A DNA stretch of 35,553 bases from Globomyces pollinis-pini. Taxonomy: Eukaryota > Chytridiomycota > Chytridiomycetes > Rhizophydiales > Globomycetaceae. The stretch spans positions 1 to 35,553 of the forward strand of contig MU621270.1 in assembly GCA_025399215.1 (NCBI GenBank). Direction: 5' to 3'. The translations under genes were made by a program, and so were the position numbers. Positions 20,033 through 29,698 of this stretch are shown here, piece after piece. The first letter of the stretch is position 1. Each line of letters starts with the position of its first letter. The notes below the pieces were generated by a model. It was not told the origin of the DNA. It did no database searches and saw nothing but the letters and a program-made list of their open reading frames with translations.

Positions 20033-20818
20033 TTAATTCCAAGTGGAAAAATCCAATGGAATCATGTACTTTGCGTTTTCAAAGTTCGGTGAGGGTATTA
20101 CTGAAGGATTGGACCACATATTAAAATTCAAAGAGTGAACAGTTGTTGACTGATTAATAGGAGCATAAGAGATTTCATTCTTCATGGGAATCTTGTACTG
20201 TGACTGTTGATGGTATGCCCCATTAGTCTTCTGCATTGCAGGACGATAACATGAATAATCAGCCTTGGTATCTAATGTGTTTGTTTGAATATAATACAAT
20301 TGATGGAGTTTGGTTGAATTGTAGTCACATAATTGCTTCAAGTGACTGATCCAATTTCCGTATTGTATTTCAGTTACGTTTAAATCATATACAATGAATT
20401 CCATAAACTGTTTTCTTCGTTCAATACAGACATTGAGAGGTATATTGGACACTTCAGCCCAGGACTTTACAGCATATGCAGCATCATTCAAAGACACATC
20501 CGCGAGAATTAGAGCTATAGTCCACAATACAGTTGGATCGATAGATCTAATCTGAATATTGTATTTGATTTGTTGCAAGTATCGTTGCACGTATAATAGC
20601 GAAGTAAAAATGACAGGAGGAGTGACATTATTTGATGTTTGCGAGAGTATTTTTTCGATATAACATCGAAAAGTTTCAATTGCTGGATGTCTAGGATTTT
20701 GTGGAGTAGAGTAAATCAAACAATAAACAGTTGTTGCGATGAAACTGGAAATACTAAGTGTATCTGATGGATGGTGTGCCATGAACGTTGGTATTTTATG
20801 AATTGGTCGATTTGGCAT
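20033..20818 (-). CDS. PCL-like cyclin (cyclin 2)
   Basis: Single exon, 261 aa. Residues about 25-170 fit a fungal cyclin box: helices with FRCYIEKIL, PPVIFTSLLYVQRYL (a classic cyclin helix 2-3 with the xYxxRxL pattern), WTIALILADVSLNDAAYAVKSWAEVS and FMEFIVYDLNVTEIQYGNWI. The segment KSWAEVSNIPL matches the NxxWxxxSG position of PCL cyclins. A polar tail of 90 residues follows. It is distinct from cyclin 1, which is about 16 kb away, and has diverged strongly in the box. The partner is probably a Pho85/CDK5-type kinase. A TATATAAAAA element 32 bp upstream and a CCACGT/ACGTGG inverted repeat about 105-120 bp upstream of the ATG look regulatory. Confidence 0.72.
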   Translation of the reverse strand: MPNRPIHKIPTFMAHHPSDTLSISSFIATTVYCLIYSTPQNPRHPAIETFRCYIEKILSQTSNNVTPPVIFTSLLYVQRYLQQIKYNIQIRSIDPTVLWTIALILADVSLNDAAYAVKSWAEVSNIPLNVCIERRKQFMEFIVYDLNVTEIQYGNWISHLKQLCDYNSTKLHQLYYIQTNTLDTKADYSCYRPAMQKTNGAYHQQSQYKIPMKNEISYAPINQSTTVHSLNFNMWSNPSVIPSPNFENAKYMIPLDFSTWN

Positions 20819-20842
20819 CTGAAGTTATAACAGTGATTGTGG

Positions 20843-20850
20843 TTTTTATA
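20843..20850 (-). promoter_or_regulatory. TATA box of cyclin gene 2
   Basis: TATAAAAA on the minus strand, 32 bp upstream of ATG 20818. Confidence 0.55.
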
Positions 20851-21660
20851 TAACAGACAATCACAAGCGATCCGACGCCACAGGTAGTCAACGGCGTACA
20901 GGGCCCTATTGAATGACATCCACGTTCTTATCGACGTGGTGTGAGTCACGATGCTCAAGGAGTAAAGCAAGTCTATGTTTGAACTTGATCTCATATCTCT
21001 GTTTTCCCTCTCTTTACCTTGTTTTTCTCTAGTTTCTTTTCAGTTCCTGTTGAAAAAAGTGCCACTTGTACCTTGTCTTACGTTCTATTTCGACCATATC
21101 AAACACGATCTAAAAAAGACGATGGGTGGTTTCACTTTGTAACCAACCGTTCAAAGCCCTCCGCCTTTTTCATTTACGCTCCCTTCAAATTTGAATTTTC
21201 TCTTGACCGTGTGAATTTTTTTGTTTACAATCATAACTAATCATCTGATTAATTTAATTTTACGAGCGTAAAAAGACCCCCCAGTCATTGTTCCATTGAT
21301 TTTTTTGGGGGGGGGTTTAGCGTCACACAGACACTCCCATCAATGTGGAAAAAGCCATTACAGCGCCAGAATGAAACGTGAAAAAGACCTCAATTCAATG
21401 AATCTAAATCAATCATTAGAAAAAATTGATAGTCTCTAGAACTAATCATTTTTTTACGTTCTATTTTGAATCTCCTTTGGCATTCTCCATAATCAAAAAA
21501 CACAACGTGGCTCGAATATTAACATTTGCCGTTTTTGTAACGTCACACCTAACTTGGTTTGTCGATGTTCATCTCAATTAAAAGGTTTATAGCAAATGAG
21601 ATCAATAAAAACTTAAATAGCTATGTAACAACTACTTTTCTAGATCAAAAGCTGTGAAGT

Positions 21661-21704
21661 CGCCTCACACAATCAGTCAGAAAGTCTGTGTGTGCGGATT
21701 TTTT
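21661..21704 (+). ncRNA. Hairpin followed by T6, possible end of a Pol III transcript
   Basis: CACACA (21666-21671) pairs with TGTGTG (21687-21692), and CGC (21661-21663) with GCG (21694-21696) across a small internal loop. GA and then T6 follow, as at a Pol III stop. I found no A or B box and no known RNA motif upstream, so this is only a candidate. Confidence 0.15.
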
Positions 21705-22542
21705 GTATGACATTCTTGAATAGGCATCGCTTAATGGCAGTTCTATTTAACACAAATCATCAACTAAATAAACAATTGAATGTTCAATAGTGCGTTGCAA
21801 AATCGTCTCCCAAACAGCGTTCCCTGACAATCATCATGAGGTTTGTTTCATTCATTCTGGACAGGGAATCATACCGTCACCGAATTCGGTCTTTTGCTAG
21901 GTAATGCTTTTAGCTGACTCAGATGGTACAAAACTATTTAGGCCGTTCCATTTCCGTTTCTGATTCACCCATTTTAATCAACCATTTGAAAGCCAACTCC
22001 CAAACCCATTTTTTCTCATCAATGTCCACTCAATGTGTTTACCAAAATTGAACAATTCACATAACTGATTCTTCATATTTCAAATATTGACAGGTGACCA
22101 ACCAATTTTGATTGAGATGAATTTGCGACCGCATCAAACTTAGCCACTAACCAAATTCTCAAAGGGGTTTTGCATAAATGGTTCACTAACGGACTAAATC
22201 AACAAAGAGCCCATCGAATTGCATTGAAACAGATGTGGGTAAGTTTGAGGTTGAAAAAAATATTCAAAAAAGCGGTGTATCGATGGGTTCAAGTTCATTT
22301 TTATATCCAATAGGTCCGTTATCAATGGATTAAAAAACCTTGATTGGGGCTTGGCTCAATTTGAGATGGAAGAGATCAAAAGGATTGATGGTCATCGATA
22401 TGACCGTGTCCATTGTTGACTCATCATGATTCTTTACAATCAACTAAATCACAATGAATTTTTGAACATGAAAGAAATCAATTTGAATTTACACGTCTTA
22501 TTTATTTTCAGGTCCAACTAGTCCACAATACTGTATATTCTT

Positions 22543-23947
22543 TCAAGTACGATAGAAACCTAATTCGTTACAGATTAAATTATACCCTTTAACGGAGAAG
22601 TCGTAATCATACTCGATTTTTGTCACTGGGAGTTCGAACTCAGTTTTTGGTTTTGCATCTGATACATCCGAATCTTGTCCAAAATATTTCAATAGGATCT
22701 GATTATTAACATCCAAGTGAGACTGCTGCTCCATTGTTTCTAAAATGCAAAGTTTCAGCATATATTCCAAAACGTTGAGGTTTGTTAGTTGTGTTGAATG
22801 GCTGGTTTGTGATTCAGAAGGTGTTGGAAGATCTGGATGTACTTGATGCTGTACTAAATCAGTCCTATCATCATCTAATTCCACTAAATCTGCATCTCCA
22901 TCATCTTCATCTGTTTCAGTTGTGTATAACTCCAATGCAATCCATTCGTCATCATTACCATTGTTTAATTTTGCAACTAATACCGGTAACTGTACAATTA
23001 TGAGCACGGTGTTTATATATTCTTACTTGATAATCCGAAATGTTTAATAAATCTCCTGATGTCGTGTAATATAGTTTAATGATGTTCTCAATGGGTATTA
23101 CTGTGACTCTAGCATCCTCATTTTCTTCATGATACCTAACAATTTAACCAATTTTACTCGAACCTATAAATAATAAAGGTATAATTACTTGATACCTTCC
23201 GTCATCCAGGTTTTCTATTATTTTCATTTGAAAACCAAAGTCAGTTTCGATCTTATCAATAGTTACATGGCCATATACAAATTCTTCTTTCCATAACCAA
23301 TCTATTTTATTCGATTTATTTATAGATGATTGAAATAATGTGTATAATTTAATGTTCAAATGAAATTCCATTGAAGTTTGGGGTCCAGGTGTATTTGATT
23401 TCTTTTGTAATCGAGTCAAATAGTAACTAGACTTTAACAGTAACTGATTTGAGATTGGACTACTTGTGTTTGTAGCATTTATAGCAAGTAAATCATTTGA
23501 TTGTATAGCCAAGGTGAGTATTGGAATCAAATCGTTGATTTCACGGATGATATCTTGAAGAGTGGTTAAATAAATGGAATCGTTTGTAGGATGTAGATTA
23601 ACCATTCGATCCTTGATTTGATTCGAAAGAGATAGAACTGGAATATAATTCAAATGTCCCTGTTTGAGTTTTAATTCCAATGAATCTAAGATTGGATTTA
23701 CAATAGTGAGTAATACATCTAATTTCTTCAATAGATTGGATAATTGATCTGAATAATTGGCATTTTCAGTATGAATTGGAACAGTTGACGAATCAACAAT
23801 TAGTTGGTTCTGATGATACTTTGTTATTCTCTTTAATGCTGTTGTTGCAGCGTAACTCCAACAAGCTTTTCCTAGGAATACTGCACTTGTTGTTGCAATA
23901 GAATTGATAAAGTTTTCCATCAAAATAGAAGAATTTGGCAAATTCAT
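22543..23947 (-). CDS. YRB30: YRB30-type RanGTP-binding protein
   Basis: About 435 aa. Preferred exons are 23947-23196, 23135-23027 and 22989-22543, with introns of 60 and 37 nt. The N-terminal 250 residues show the fungal Ran-binding (Yrb30) pattern: a short hydrophobic start with FLGKACWSYAATTALKRI, then helices with LLKKLDVLLTIVNPILDSLEL. The middle part reads ENEDARVTVIPIENI. An acidic stretch and a helical C-terminus follow. Yeast Yrb30 binds RanGTP and blocks GTP hydrolysis, so a nuclear transport role is likely. The first junction is uncertain: two introns of 25 and 32 nt (exons ending 23189, then 23163-23149, then from 23116) also keep the frame and fit the usual intron size, but the second would end in ATGAG. 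ATG 23920 (M10) is an alternative start. Confidence 0.65.
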
Positions 23948-23966
23948 ACCAGACTCTTTCTAGCTA

Positions 23967-23973
23967 CCTTATA
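23967..23973 (-). promoter_or_regulatory. TATA-like element of the YRB30-type gene
   Basis: TATAAGG on the minus strand, 26 bp upstream of ATG 23947 and directly adjoining the hairpin at 23974-24012. Confidence 0.4.
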
Positions 23974-24012
23974 CATTCACATTCTTGGCTGATTCAGCAG
24001 AGAATGTGAATG
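23974..24012. promoter_or_regulatory. 39-bp near-perfect palindrome upstream of the YRB30-type gene
   Basis: Twelve-base arms CATTCACATTCT and AGAATGTGAATG are perfectly complementary. Inside, GCTG and CAGC pair around a 3-base loop. The element ends at the TATA-like sequence, so it is well placed to bind a dimeric factor, or to form a cruciform or RNA hairpin. Confidence 0.55.
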
Positions 24013-24136
24013 CAATGTGTCCCTGTTTCCTTTTGGTACCAAGTATTTCGTTTCTTGGCTCACAACTATATCATCAATTTCAATTAATGTATTTTCAGGA
24101 TTTATCAAAGTGGATAAGTAGACTTAAAAAGTAAAG

Positions 24137-24898
24137 TTATTTATTGCTTAAATGCGTAATAACTTTAAGAAAACGTCGTTCCATAATGTATATCTGACCA
24201 CAAATTAGGAGTATAAATGGCAAGGCAAGCATGGATAATCCCCACCAAATCAGGTAACCGATGGAAGTAGATATGTTCAACCAGTGACAAAATTGCAGGA
24301 ATAGATCGGAAGAGGAAATGAACTTAAAGTAGTTTAAAAGTGGGGTGAGTATAACAGCTGCCAATGCAAACATGATGATGGCAGAAGGCAGTTTGTATAC
24401 TGAATAGTACAACACCAATGACCATGTTTCTTCCTTTGATATTACATCTTTCATTTGGGAAACAATCCCTTGCTGCTCATACTCTGTCAAGCTATCATCA
24501 GATTGGTCATGGAATGGTTGGGTCTGGTCTGATGGACTACTTGGAGAATAACTGTCTACTGATCGTAAACTTGGTTCTATTGAGTCATTCGCGGTGGTTG
24601 GTTCGTAAGAAAACTCTCGTTGTAACAACGGTGTACTTTCTTCACCATCAATTTGATTAAATAGGTTTGGAACACAGTAGAGGTTATACAAGAACATGTC
24701 AACTTTTCTAAAATGCTGTACAGATATGCAAGAAATATAGAGAAAGGCCAAACTAATAGGAAACAGAGGTAGGAATAGAATGGATGCAGAAATGCTAGAC
24801 ACAACAAAGATGAATATGAATAACGACCATGGAAAGTTGATGAGCAAGTAATGGAAATAGATTCCCCAGTGATTCGCAGAAAGTAAAACGTTGAGCAT
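24137..24898 (-). CDS. Four-helix membrane protein A (sensor-domain-like), paralogue of gene B
   Basis: Single exon, 253 aa. Two hydrophobic hairpins (about 12-62 and 162-240) flank a polar loop of 85 residues. Each half opens with a tryptophan and a YxxxxxPxx segment (HWGIYFHYLLINFPW and TWSLVLYYSVYKLP), which suggests an internal duplication and recalls the bacterial 'sensor' four-helix domain; the likeness is weak. The loop contains EESTPLL, an acidic dileucine signal of the kind that sends proteins to the vacuole or lysosome. The C-terminal 95 residues are almost identical to protein B at 29699-30394, in inverted orientation. LITAF-domain genes lie next to both copies, hinting at a common endolysosomal role. 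TATAAAAGG lies 34 bp upstream. Confidence 0.72.
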   Translation of the reverse strand: MLNVLLSANHWGIYFHYLLINFPWSLFIFIFVVSSISASILFLPLFPISLAFLYISCISVQHFRKVDMFLYNLYCVPNLFNQIDGEESTPLLQREFSYEPTTANDSIEPSLRSVDSYSPSSPSDQTQPFHDQSDDSLTEYEQQGIVSQMKDVISKEETWSLVLYYSVYKLPSAIIMFALAAVILTPLLNYFKFISSSDLFLQFCHWLNISTSIGYLIWWGLSMLALPFILLICGQIYIMERRFLKVITHLSNK

Positions 24899-25700
24899 CG
24901 ATTCTTTTTCAATAGTTCTGTATCCTTTTATACCAGTAAACTACCTAAAAAGCGGTTTGTGTGAGTTAGATATGGGCACAGAACTTGCATCTCCCAATTT
25001 TTAATATGATCCACATTGTAATTAATGTCCGATTAAATACATGATACTGAAAGAATGTATTTAGATCACTTAGACTCGCGCTGGAAGACCAGGATATATT
25101 GATATACACTATGAAATCGCTCATTAGTTAAATAACTCTTTTTTAAGGGGACAGAGCTCACGTGATCTACCAAATAAAAAGATTCTGGTTTGTAGTACAA
25201 AGATGGGATGCCTATGAAGAGTAAGCGATGTTTAGTATCATGACACAACTGATCAAACCAGTACTAATTGGTAGGGACTGAATATTTAGTCCATTGTTGA
25301 TTAATTTTGCGTTTATGCATATGTTTTTCACTATGCCATTCAGATATATGAGAATCAACATACAATCAACTATATTAGTGAAATCTAACAATTGAATCCA
25401 AACCAAGAAGCTCAACAACCATCTCAATCTGAAAAGTTATGATTTAACTGAGAATGGTGAGAACAGTTGTTCTCAGTTGAGTATATCACTTCTGAAAACC
25501 TCAATATGAGCGTCGCGACCAAAACTGGTAGTTATCGAGACCATTCGACGCAACAGCTCTTACTATGTAAATCATCGTCAGGACTACTGATTCAGGGGAA
25601 AACATAAATATTCAACACATCAACAAATAATGATTAATTCATAACACAGGCATTTAATATTTAAATCTAGATTCGTTTATTTTATTAATATTTGAGTTGT
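24899..25700. other. Intergenic region, no supported gene
   Basis: About 800 bp between two minus-strand genes. AACTGAGAA/TTCTCAGTT (25446-25454 and 25470-25478) form an inverted repeat, with an overlapping GAGAAC/GTTCTC pair inside. Short frames at 25066 and 25212 lack any protein features. Confidence 0.5.
24925..24932 (-). promoter_or_regulatory. TATA box of membrane protein gene A
   Basis: TATAAAAG on the minus strand, 34 bp upstream of ATG 24898. Confidence 0.6.
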
Positions 25701-26342
25701 CTATCCTAAAATATTTTTTTGTCCAACCTCTTTCTTACAGTTTGAACAAGAATGGGAAGAATCTTTCAAATCGTCGATAAAGAATGGAACACACACACAG
25801 GGACAGCAAATGAAGCAGCAGACGCACGAAGCGAGGAAAGTGCAAGTACCTGCTTTCTTTTCAACAATAGTCATCCCATATTCATGGCAGTAAGGACAAG
25901 TGACAGGTTGTGATGATTTACCAAATGTAATTTTCATTGGGTCGATAGCTTGGGGTTGAGCAGAGACAGCTGTAGGTGCAGAAATACCTTTTGCATGAAC
26001 TTCTTCAGGATAAGCAGGTGGAGCTGCATCAGCTACTTGTGCATCAGTAGCAGCCTCAACTGCTTTGGAGACTTGCTCTGGTACTACTTCAGTAGTGGAT
26101 GGTCCAGAAGTATCAATTGCACGCTCGGTAGGTTCAGGTGCGGTAACTTCAACAGCAGTTTCTACTTTAGTTTCTGTAACCAAGTCTTCAGCAACAGTTT
26201 CCACTTTAGTTTCTGCAGCTACTTCAACAACTGGCTTTACTTCAACAGCTTCAATTACTGGGGTAGATTCAACTTTGACTGGTTCAGGTGCGATGGTAAC
26301 AGCTTCACTGGTTTGCTCTGTATTAATTTTTTCAGTCGACAT
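25701..26342 (-). CDS. LITAF-domain protein A with PPxY motif
   Basis: Single exon, 213 aa. The C-terminal LITAF domain (about 145-208) binds zinc through CPYC (C149, C152) and HSCSNC (C199, C202); between them lies the cysteine-rich hydrophobic stretch that dips into the membrane. The N-terminal 140 residues are low in complexity, rich in Glu, Val, Thr and Ala, with ETKVET repeated twice. PPAY at 108-111 is a binding site for NEDD4/Rsp5-type ubiquitin ligases. LITAF proteins are peripheral on late endosomes and lysosomes and act in membrane trafficking. The closest relative in the window is LITAF protein B, transcribed divergently. TATAAA lies 33 bp upstream of the ATG. Confidence 0.88.
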   Translation of the reverse strand: MSTEKINTEQTSEAVTIAPEPVKVESTPVIEAVEVKPVVEVAAETKVETVAEDLVTETKVETAVEVTAPEPTERAIDTSGPSTTEVVPEQVSKAVEAATDAQVADAAPPAYPEEVHAKGISAPTAVSAQPQAIDPMKITFGKSSQPVTCPYCHEYGMTIVEKKAGTCTFLASCVCCFICCPCVCVPFFIDDLKDSSHSCSNCKKEVGQKNILG

Positions 26343-27093
26343 ATTCTAACAGTTTGGGAATATTCTATGTTTATAGTAAAAGTTGTGTAACATGCCACAG
26401 AAAATCCTTTTAAAGCGCGACTCCCAGTTTCCCAACGCATTCCTTTTTGGTTCTGATTACTGATTTCCAAACTTTTCTTCATCCCACAATATTCTTTAAA
26501 CCCCAATTTACTGATTAAGTTGATTATTGTCAATGCATATCCTCCTTTTTTGAAAGATTAGATCAGTCATTTGATACTTGGAAACACGTGTTTTAGATGT
26601 AAAACAGATATAAAACATCATGTTCTAAGCACCATGTGGATTACAATTGACTGACAACAAAACTTTCGTTCATTTGACATCATTAAAAATCAAAGAATCT
26701 ACAGGTAGTATGTGCCGATTTGGCTGAAGTTAGTTCTAGGGGAGGCACCCTCAATACATCTTTCCTAGCACCCATAAATGGGTTCGTAATTTCAAAGAAA
26801 GTCACACAATCCTTTAAAAATACAATCGTTTTCATTGTTGCTTAACATCATGTTTATCACGCCAGGTGATATAACCCTTAGGTTAACACATTTCAGAGTT
26901 TGACTGACTATACTATTCGCTGGAATGGTGTATCATTGTGATGAACGTACGGATCTTAAAGGGAAAAAAGGGATGATTGTCAGTAAATTAAAGCTTTGAA
27001 ACGGTGGCTTGTTGCACAGCAAAACTATAGCCACTCAAATGACTCTTAAAAGACAAGAATCTCTTTCAATAGAAGTCATTCTTTTTTGGTTTA
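26343..27093. promoter_or_regulatory. Divergent region between the two LITAF genes
   Basis: These 750 bp hold both LITAF promoters and the centre of the inverted gene arrangement. TAACC-CTTA-GGTTA near 26870-26885 is a small palindrome. No gene is seen and the two halves are not obviously symmetric at base level. Confidence 0.45.
26370..26375 (-). promoter_or_regulatory. TATA box of LITAF gene A
   Basis: TATAAA on the minus strand, 33 bp upstream of ATG 26342. Confidence 0.45.
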
Positions 27094-27564
27094 ATGGTCG
27101 AAGGCAAAGAACATGAATTATCTAAAGCAGCTCCAATCCAAGAACCACCACGCGTTTATGAATCAGTTCAAAGTCCACCATTACCAACTCAACCATCAAA
27201 CACAACTTATTTAGATTGTCCCCCACCATATCAAAGTCAGCCATATATACAAGACTTACCACATACTTTTCCACATCAAATTGATAGTAAACCGATTTTC
27301 ACAAACCAAATCCAACCTCAAGTTCAAATGAATACCATTCTTCAATTAAAATCACAAATGGTAACTTGTCCAAATTGCCAGCAAAATGTTATGACCAAAG
27401 TTAAAAAACAAGTTGGAGTAGCAACAGTTGTCACTTCAGCTTGTGCTTTTTTTTGGTTTTGGCCATGTACTCTTGTTCCTTGTTTTATAGATGGTTTAAA
27501 AGATTCAAAGCATCATTGCCCAAATTGTAAAATGGAAATTGGAACAAGGAAGGTGATATGTTGA
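27094..27564 (+). CDS. LITAF-domain protein B with PPxY motif
   Basis: Single exon, 156 aa. A Pro- and Gln-rich N-terminal region (1-85) carries PPPY at 43-46, the same class of ligase-binding motif as in protein A. The LITAF domain starts at 90: CPNC (C92, C95), a hydrophobic stretch with ACAFFWFWPC, and HHCPNC (C142, C145). The order and spacing match protein A, but the identity in the domain is only moderate by eye, so this duplication is older than that of the membrane proteins A and B. The gene ends 124 bp from the convergent MFS gene. Confidence 0.88.
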   Translation: MVEGKEHELSKAAPIQEPPRVYESVQSPPLPTQPSNTTYLDCPPPYQSQPYIQDLPHTFPHQIDSKPIFTNQIQPQVQMNTILQLKSQMVTCPNCQQNVMTKVKKQVGVATVVTSACAFFWFWPCTLVPCFIDGLKDSKHHCPNCKMEIGTRKVIC

Positions 27565-27688
27565 AGTGTAATAGGAATTTGTACAGTATTCATGATAATA
27601 TAAAGTTATATTAATTTCACATTTGCTGTATAGTACTTGAATAAAAATTGGATATTTGAATTTGAATCAGGGTATAGTGAAGTCAATA

Positions 27689-29038
27689 TTATGACACAAT
27701 GGATATTAAAAACAGTAGTAAACTCAATAGTGTCAATCCAAAGCAGAATCCCCAAAGGTAAAAGGATCCAAATTGTTCATACAATACACCACCTATTGTA
27801 TTGCCAATAATTCCACCTGCATTATTGGATAATGAACAGTATATACCAATAAATGTTTGAATGTATCGTTTAGGTGCCGTGACTTGAACATATTCCAGAC
27901 CAGAAGACCAGTATAATCCAAACGATGCTCCGTGTAATAATTCTATAGGGATTACGATATAATTTATATATGGGTGGGAGTTGATTTGCTCCTGAAGAAT
28001 GATAGGTAAATACATGTATAAAAGGAAACGCAATAGTAACAAAAGGTGAGCACCAATCATCAATTTCTTTGTTCCAAAATATTTTAATAACCGATTGGAA
28101 TAAAAAAATAGTGGAAGTTCACAAAATACACTGAGAGGTGTAGTCATTCCTAAGACGGTGGGTGATGCTTTCCAAGTTGTTGACATGAAAATGAATAAAT
28201 AAGAACCAATGATGGCAAATACCAGACCAAGTAATGCAACAGTAGTGAAGAAAAGAATTGTTCTGATTTTCCGTAATGATTGTAGCAAAGTTGGTTCTAA
28301 TTCTGAGTTAGAAGGTGAATTTAATAGTGCATCTGTTTCATTAGCAAGAACAAAATTTCCAGAATCGGGTTCATTTATAACCACATTGCTAATATCAGCA
28401 TCATCATCATCATTGGTTCTAACTTGTTCTTCAATGGAATTGGAATTTTGGGGATTGTTCAACTTTATCAAACAAACAAACCCAAAAGATACGCAATTTG
28501 AAAGAAAAAAGATATAAATTGGAGTAAATGGATTCTCTAACAATAAATCAATAAATTTCAAATTACTTGTACGGTCCATTAAATAACCTGTCATTAAACT
28601 TGACAATCCCCACGATAAACTTGCGAATAATCGTTGTTGACCATAATCTTCCTTATTATCACCAAGCATTGTCAATGTAAGAGAATCCAATATTGTTCCA
28701 ATGGAAGAGAGTGTCATAGCAGATACAGCAGCAATCAAACACAAGAAATAAATCGTATAATTTGTAAATGGAACCACATAAATATTCATAGTCCAACATA
28801 ACGTTCCAACCACCGTACAGAACATCAAAACTGATTTCATACTAACATCTTTTGATCTATCTACATAATACATTATTGCTGGAATAGCAAATAATGAAAT
28901 CAAAGGTGTAATACTTGCTACTAAACCAACTTGATCCTTGGACAATTTAAAGTAATCAAAATAGAAATAAGTTGCGTACAAGTAAGTGCAGGAGCTTGCC
29001 ATTGAAAACCAAAAGTGAAGGCATTTCAGTAACCACAT
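27689..29038 (-). CDS. MFS transporter of the MFSD6/MFS_1-like type
   Basis: Single exon, about 449 aa from ATG 29038; the frame is open to a TTG at 29104. Eleven to twelve hydrophobic helices with a polar loop near 210-260. Signs of the MFS_1-like (LacY/MFSD6) branch are YGQQRLFASLSWGLSS after helix 4, the DSLTLTMLGD segment before it, and HGASFGLYWSSGLEYV in helix 10, with charged residues inside the membrane. The loop holds an acidic run NDDDDAD and ETDALL, an acidic dileucine signal for vacuolar sorting. The substrate is unknown. It interrupts the second copy of the LITAF/membrane protein pair and lies in the opposite direction to both. Confidence 0.78.
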   Translation of the reverse strand: MWLLKCLHFWFSMASSCTYLYATYFYFDYFKLSKDQVGLVASITPLISLFAIPAIMYYVDRSKDVSMKSVLMFCTVVGTLCWTMNIYVVPFTNYTIYFLCLIAAVSAMTLSSIGTILDSLTLTMLGDNKEDYGQQRLFASLSWGLSSLMTGYLMDRTSNLKFIDLLLENPFTPIYIFFLSNCVSFGFVCLIKLNNPQNSNSIEEQVRTNDDDDADISNVVINEPDSGNFVLANETDALLNSPSNSELEPTLLQSLRKIRTILFFTTVALLGLVFAIIGSYLFIFMSTTWKASPTVLGMTTPLSVFCELPLFFYSNRLLKYFGTKKLMIGAHLLLLLRFLLYMYLPIILQEQINSHPYINYIVIPIELLHGASFGLYWSSGLEYVQVTAPKRYIQTFIGIYCSLSNNAGGIIGNTIGGVLYEQFGSFYLWGFCFGLTLLSLLLFLISIVS

Positions 29039-29698
29039 TGAATTTGGCAAGAAAAAAAATAAATTGGATTTCAATGAACATTGACAACAAAGGAAAATGG
29101 GCAAAGGAATTAGTTATGATGTAAGAGGTCCGCGTGTATGAGAAGATAAGCCTGGATATTGTGCTCCGGAAACTGTTTCAAAACAGTCCTTTTCCTAACT
29201 CAACATACTTTATGTGCTCGAAGATCAAACCAATACGAACAAAAAATTGTGTTCGTTCGAAAATTCAACGTTCGAATTATTTATAGTGTTTCTTTCGTGT
29301 TATTTTACATCACAAAGTTATCATTTATCTAGATTTGGTTTCATGACATCATCACAATATCGCGTCTAGTTCACAAGCTATAATAGTCTGACCATGAGAT
29401 GGCTGCGATAATCAAATATCAATATTATCCCTTCACTAAATGCCTTTTCCAATGTGGTAGATGAAACTGGAAGTGCCCTAGTTGGAAATTGTTTCCAATA
29501 ATCAAGCACTTTATAATAAGGTGAAGCATGTTCAGCAGCTCTTTAATCCAAAAAATTCCATGAAACTTCTGGAGCCATATTTTGATATCTTTGGCACCAA
29601 TTCGCCGCTTTTTGTTCCGATTCGTTTCATATTTGAGGATATAAAGTATATTTTGGCGGACTCCAAGTTGTAAGGCCATCAACTAATAAGCATACGCG
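29039..29698. other. Divergent intergenic region, MFS gene and membrane protein B
   Basis: TATAAAG at 29640-29646 lies 59 bp before the ATG of gene B. A 63-codon plus-strand frame at 29482-29673 (reading VQQLFNPKNSMKLLEPYFDIF) looks somewhat coding-like but has no ATG start and ends 25 bp before gene B; I do not call it a gene. Confidence 0.45.

Larger units (their letters stand above)
20819..22542. other. Long intergenic region, 1.7 kb, no protein gene seen
   Basis: No coding exon can be supported. Features inside: CCACGT/ACGTGG inverted repeat (20920-20939), a C6 run facing a G9 run about 30 bp apart near 21280-21318, and a hairpin with T6 at 21661-21704. A TGACTCA word (Gcn4/AP-1 type) lies near 22420. 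The 73-codon frame at 21019 lacks an ATG start and any protein features. Confidence 0.5.

Noticed and set aside
21019..21240. 73-codon frame near the polypyrimidine stretch
   Set aside because: No ATG start and no protein features; bias due to T-rich DNA.
25701..26342. Plus-strand frames over LITAF gene A (25950-26390, 26065-26349)
   Set aside because: They are shadows of the repetitive Glu/Val/Thr-rich coding sequence on the minus strand.
29482..29673. 63-codon frame upstream of membrane protein B
   Set aside because: It starts at TTG, has a stop just upstream, and no acceptable splice joins it to a start codon.
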